Shown: piece after piece, positions 61,997-64,000 of the stretch | Layout: every line of letters begins with the position of its first letter | Numbering within the stretch: the stretch's first letter is position 1 | Origin: Flavobacterium frigoritolerans | GTDB taxonomy: Bacteria; Bacteroidota; Bacteroidia; Flavobacteriales; Flavobacteriaceae | DNA: 64,000 bases | NCBI RefSeq assembly: GCF_025847275.1 | Contig: NZ_JAOZEV010000003.1 | Location: 1-64,000 of the forward strand | Direction: 5' to 3' | Notes under the pieces: model-generated | What the model was told of the DNA's origin: nothing | What the model saw: only the letters and a program-made list of their open reading frames with translations | Database searches by the model: none | Made by a program: the position numbers and the translations under genes

Positions 61997-62745
61997 TGAT
62001 TCATATTTTAAAAAGGCGTTTCGGCTTGTTAGGAAAAAATATTAGTTACTCTTTTTCAAAAGGTTATTTTACCGAAAAATTCAACGACGAACATTTTAAA
62101 GGATGTAGTTATGAAAATTTTGATATTCCAGAGATTAACCATTTTACAGCATTGATAAAAAACAATCCTGATTTAAAAGGATTAAACGTAACGATACCTT
62201 ACAAAGAACAAATACTGCCTTTTTTAGATAAACTATCAAAAAAAGCTACATTAATCGGTGCTGTAAACACTATTAAGTTTACCAAAAAAGGAAAGCTAAA
62301 AGGGTACAACACCGATTATTATGGCTTTAAAAAATCATTGAAACCTTTATTAAAATCACACCATAAAAAAGCTTTGATTTTAGGTACAGGTGGTGCTTCT
62401 AAAGGAGTAGCTTATGCATTAGACGAATTAGGTATTTTATACACATTTGTTTCTCGCGAAGCCAAAGAAAATATTATTGATTATAATTTAATCAATGCTA
62501 CGACTTTTGATAATTACCAAATTATAATCAATAGTACACCCGTTGGAACAAGCCCAAATATAGAAGCTTATCCTGCAATTCCATATGAGTTTTTTACTAA
62601 AAAACACATCGCTTACGATTTAATCTATAATCCCGAAGAAACTACCTTTCTTAAAAAAGCAAAAGAAAATGGAGCTGTTATAAAAAACGGATATGATATG
62701 CTTATTTTTCAGGCCGAAAAAGCTTGGAAAATCTGGAATAAATAA
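61996..62745 (+). CDS. aroE: Shikimate dehydrogenase
   Basis: The 249-residue protein has GLLGKNISYSFSKGYF (shikimate site), GLNVTIPYKEQILPFLDKL with the catalytic Lys, AVNTIKFTKKGKLKGYNTDY, the NADP loop GTGGASKGVAYAL and NSTPVGTSP. It reduces 3-dehydroshikimate in aromatic amino-acid synthesis. The start is the ATG overlapping the TPR stop. It ends before a clear terminator. Confidence 0.95.
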   Translation: MIHILKRRFGLLGKNISYSFSKGYFTEKFNDEHFKGCSYENFDIPEINHFTALIKNNPDLKGLNVTIPYKEQILPFLDKLSKKATLIGAVNTIKFTKKGKLKGYNTDYYGFKKSLKPLLKSHHKKALILGTGGASKGVAYALDELGILYTFVSREAKENIIDYNLINATTFDNYQIIINSTPVGTSPNIEAYPAIPYEFFTKKHIAYDLIYNPEETTFLKKAKENGAVIKNGYDMLIFQAEKAWKIWNK

Positions 62746-62767
62746 AATATTTCTAAAAACAATATCT

Positions 62768-62801
62768 CAAAGACTACAATTACAAAATTGTGGTCTTTTT
62801 T
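62768..62801 (+). terminator. aroE terminator
   Basis: AAAGACTACAATT pairs with AATTGTGGTCTTT (one mismatch) around a 4-nt loop; T-run follows on the + strand. Confidence 0.88.
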
Positions 62802-62830
62802 GTTTTACGACTATTTCACGAATAATAGAA

Positions 62831-62961
62831 TGCGGATTTGAACGCGGATTAAACAGATTCACTTAGGCGAAGACGCGGATAAAAACGGATTTCAAGAATA
62901 ACAAATAGAATCCGTTTTTATCTGCGTTTTTACTTTTCTAAATCCGCGTCATCCGCGTTTC
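62831..62961. repeat. GCGGAT/ATCCGC inverted intergenic repeat
   Basis: Units such as GAACGCGGATTAAAC, AAAAACGGATT, AATCCGTTTTTATCTGCG and ATCCGCGTCATCCGCGTTT pair in inverted order. It is a dispersed palindromic element with no ORF; a short relative lies near 48013. Confidence 0.7.
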
Positions 62962-63093
62962 TTTTTTTCTAGACTATAGCGAAACATAACAACACAACCA
63001 TTAATTTCCGTTTTTTAATACTAACATAACACCATAAAATAATCACTTAACCTTAATATTCTAGCTTTGTTTCAGTTAAACAGATAAAAAAGT

Positions 63094-64000
63094 ATGAATA
63101 TATTTTTAAAAGTACTCGTTGTTATAGCAATACTATATCTTCTTATAATTATTTATCTTTCTATAAAATACCCTATAATAAGCTGGGATTGGTCCAAGAG
63201 AAATACCAATGATTTAAATTTCCCAAGAGATTTTCATTGGGGAACCGCTACAGCAGCACATCAAGTTGAAGGCGGTCACACAAATAGTAACTGGTCTTGG
63301 TGGGAAAACCAAAAAAATGAAAAGGGTAAACCACGAATTGATAATGGAGATAAAGCAGGACTTGCAACAGATCATTGGAATTTATATCCACGAGATATTG
63401 AACTTATGCAAGAACTAGGCGTAAATGCCTATCGTTTCTCTTTATCATGGAGCAAAATAAACCCCGAAGAAGGCAAATTTAATCAAGATGCAATTCAGCA
63501 TTACTCAGATGTAATTGATCGCTTATTAGCAAAGCAAATCACTCCAAACATAACATTACATCATTTTGAAGAACCGCTATGGTTTATGAACAAAAATGGA
63601 TTTGAAAAAGAAGAAAACATTGCCTACTTTCAGTTATTCGTAAAAACAGTATTCGAAAAATATAGCGATCGAGTTACTTATTGGACAACTTTTAATGAAA
63701 TTAATGTTTATACAAATCTGGCTTTTATGTCAGACATTTTTCCACCAGGCAAAAAGAACTCTAAAATTGCAGGCAGGGTATTAAAAAACATTTTAATAGC
63801 TCATACACAAGCCTATAAAATGATGAAAAGTTTATCAAATGGTAAGAAATCACAAATAGGGATTGTAAAAGACATTTTTTTCTTTGAACCTAAAAACAGA
63901 TGGAACTTGCTCGATTGGTTGGGAGCTTTGGTTGCTAATGATAATTTTAATAATTCATCATTAAACTTCTTCGAAACTGGGAAATATCATTTCGGAGTTC
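63094..64000 (+). CDS. GH1 beta-glucosidase with N-terminal membrane helix (partial, C-terminus off right edge)
   Basis: The first 302 residues are visible. An N-terminal membrane helix (KVLVVIAILYLLIIIYLSI) precedes the GH1 barrel: FHWGTATAAHQVEGGHTNSN, AYRFSLSWSKINPEEGKFNQ, and the acid/base Glu in TFNEINVY. The catalytic nucleophile (ITENG-type motif) lies beyond the window. The helix would hold the enzyme at a membrane, unlike most soluble GH1 enzymes. It has no stop codon inside the window. Confidence 0.9.
   Translation, partial: MNIFLKVLVVIAILYLLIIIYLSIKYPIISWDWSKRNTNDLNFPRDFHWGTATAAHQVEGGHTNSNWSWWENQKNEKGKPRIDNGDKAGLATDHWNLYPRDIELMQELGVNAYRFSLSWSKINPEEGKFNQDAIQHYSDVIDRLLAKQITPNITLHHFEEPLWFMNKNGFEKEENIAYFQLFVKTVFEKYSDRVTYWTTFNEINVYTNLAFMSDIFPPGKKNSKIAGRVLKNILIAHTQAYKMMKSLSNGKKSQIGIVKDIFFFEPKNRWNLLDWLGALVANDNFNNSSLNFFETGKYHFGV

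Larger units (their letters stand above)
62746..63093. other. Gene-free stretch with terminator, repeat and GH1 promoter
   Basis: It contains the aroE terminator, an ATCCGCGTTT-type inverted repeat, and before the GH1 gene a TAGCTTTG -7 element at 63062-63069 with the ATG at 63094. Confidence 0.55.

Noticed and set aside
1..64000. CRISPR arrays, tRNA or rRNA genes
   Set aside because: No regularly spaced direct repeats with unique spacers and no cloverleaf or rRNA-like stretch were seen on reading both strands; a tRNAscan or Infernal run would settle this.

Overview
The window looks like the chromosome of a Flavobacterium-like member of the Bacteroidota. The DNA is AT-rich, promoters fit the Bacteroidota pattern (TAnnTTTG at -7), and the genes include PorP/SprF, a type IX secretion (T9SS) sorting tail, many lipoproteins with SxC lipoboxes, LptA/OstA-like and SusE-free sugar enzymes. 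No rRNA, tRNA or CRISPR array was seen.

Layout. 0-4 kb (minus strand): the start of a collagen-like cell-surface protein gene that runs off the left edge, then an OmpA/PD40 protein and a PorP/SprF protein, a typical T9SS surface module. 4.3-9.9 kb: five related AraC-type regulator genes. They form two tandem copies of a two-gene pair plus a fifth paralogue that has the sensor part but no DNA-binding domain; a 78-residue ORF lies between the pairs. 10-15 kb: a secreted amidohydrolase, a small ORF, and an 850-residue T9SS substrate (DUF3472, Ig-like, F5/8-like and chitin-binding-like parts). 15.1-20 kb: a small integrase island with an HTH-Fic protein, an excisionase-like HTH protein, a membrane protein, a tyrosine recombinase and a double-HTH zinc-ribbon protein. 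It also holds a 3' remnant of a second fic gene. 20-22 kb: dnaK. 22.3-32.6 kb: small lipoproteins and secreted proteins, a thioesterase, MscS, rhodanese, a ModF-like ABC ATPase and a SulP transporter. 32.6-64 kb: mostly housekeeping genes (rluD, PASTA protein, ddl, coaD, DEAD-box helicase, pyrE, birA, rsfS, ftsH, cdsA, psd, aroE) mixed with a MocR/cupin/DHDPS-like locus, sugar and peptide enzymes, an exported SOD, GH13 and a partial GH1 gene at the right edge.

Most interesting signal. Three minus-strand promoters (surface protein, sprF operon, 78-residue ORF) carry the same 35-bp box, CTACCACA-N8-TAAAATCA-N-CAT-N-AAAAG on the + strand, placed exactly 21 bp from a TAnnTTTG -7 element. This defines a small regulon around the paired AraC genes. 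I infer, but cannot show, that the paired AraC proteins control it. Second is the HTH-Fic gene, whose promoter is bracketed by a perfect 12-bp inverted repeat. Third is the rich set of intergenic repeats: a 133-138-bp palindromic element in three copies, one nested in another inverted repeat, and three elements with a shared secondary-structure plan that may belong to a flavobacterial structured RNA family.

Limits: all identities come from reading motifs and translations by eye; no database search was run. Promoters and terminators are pattern matches only.
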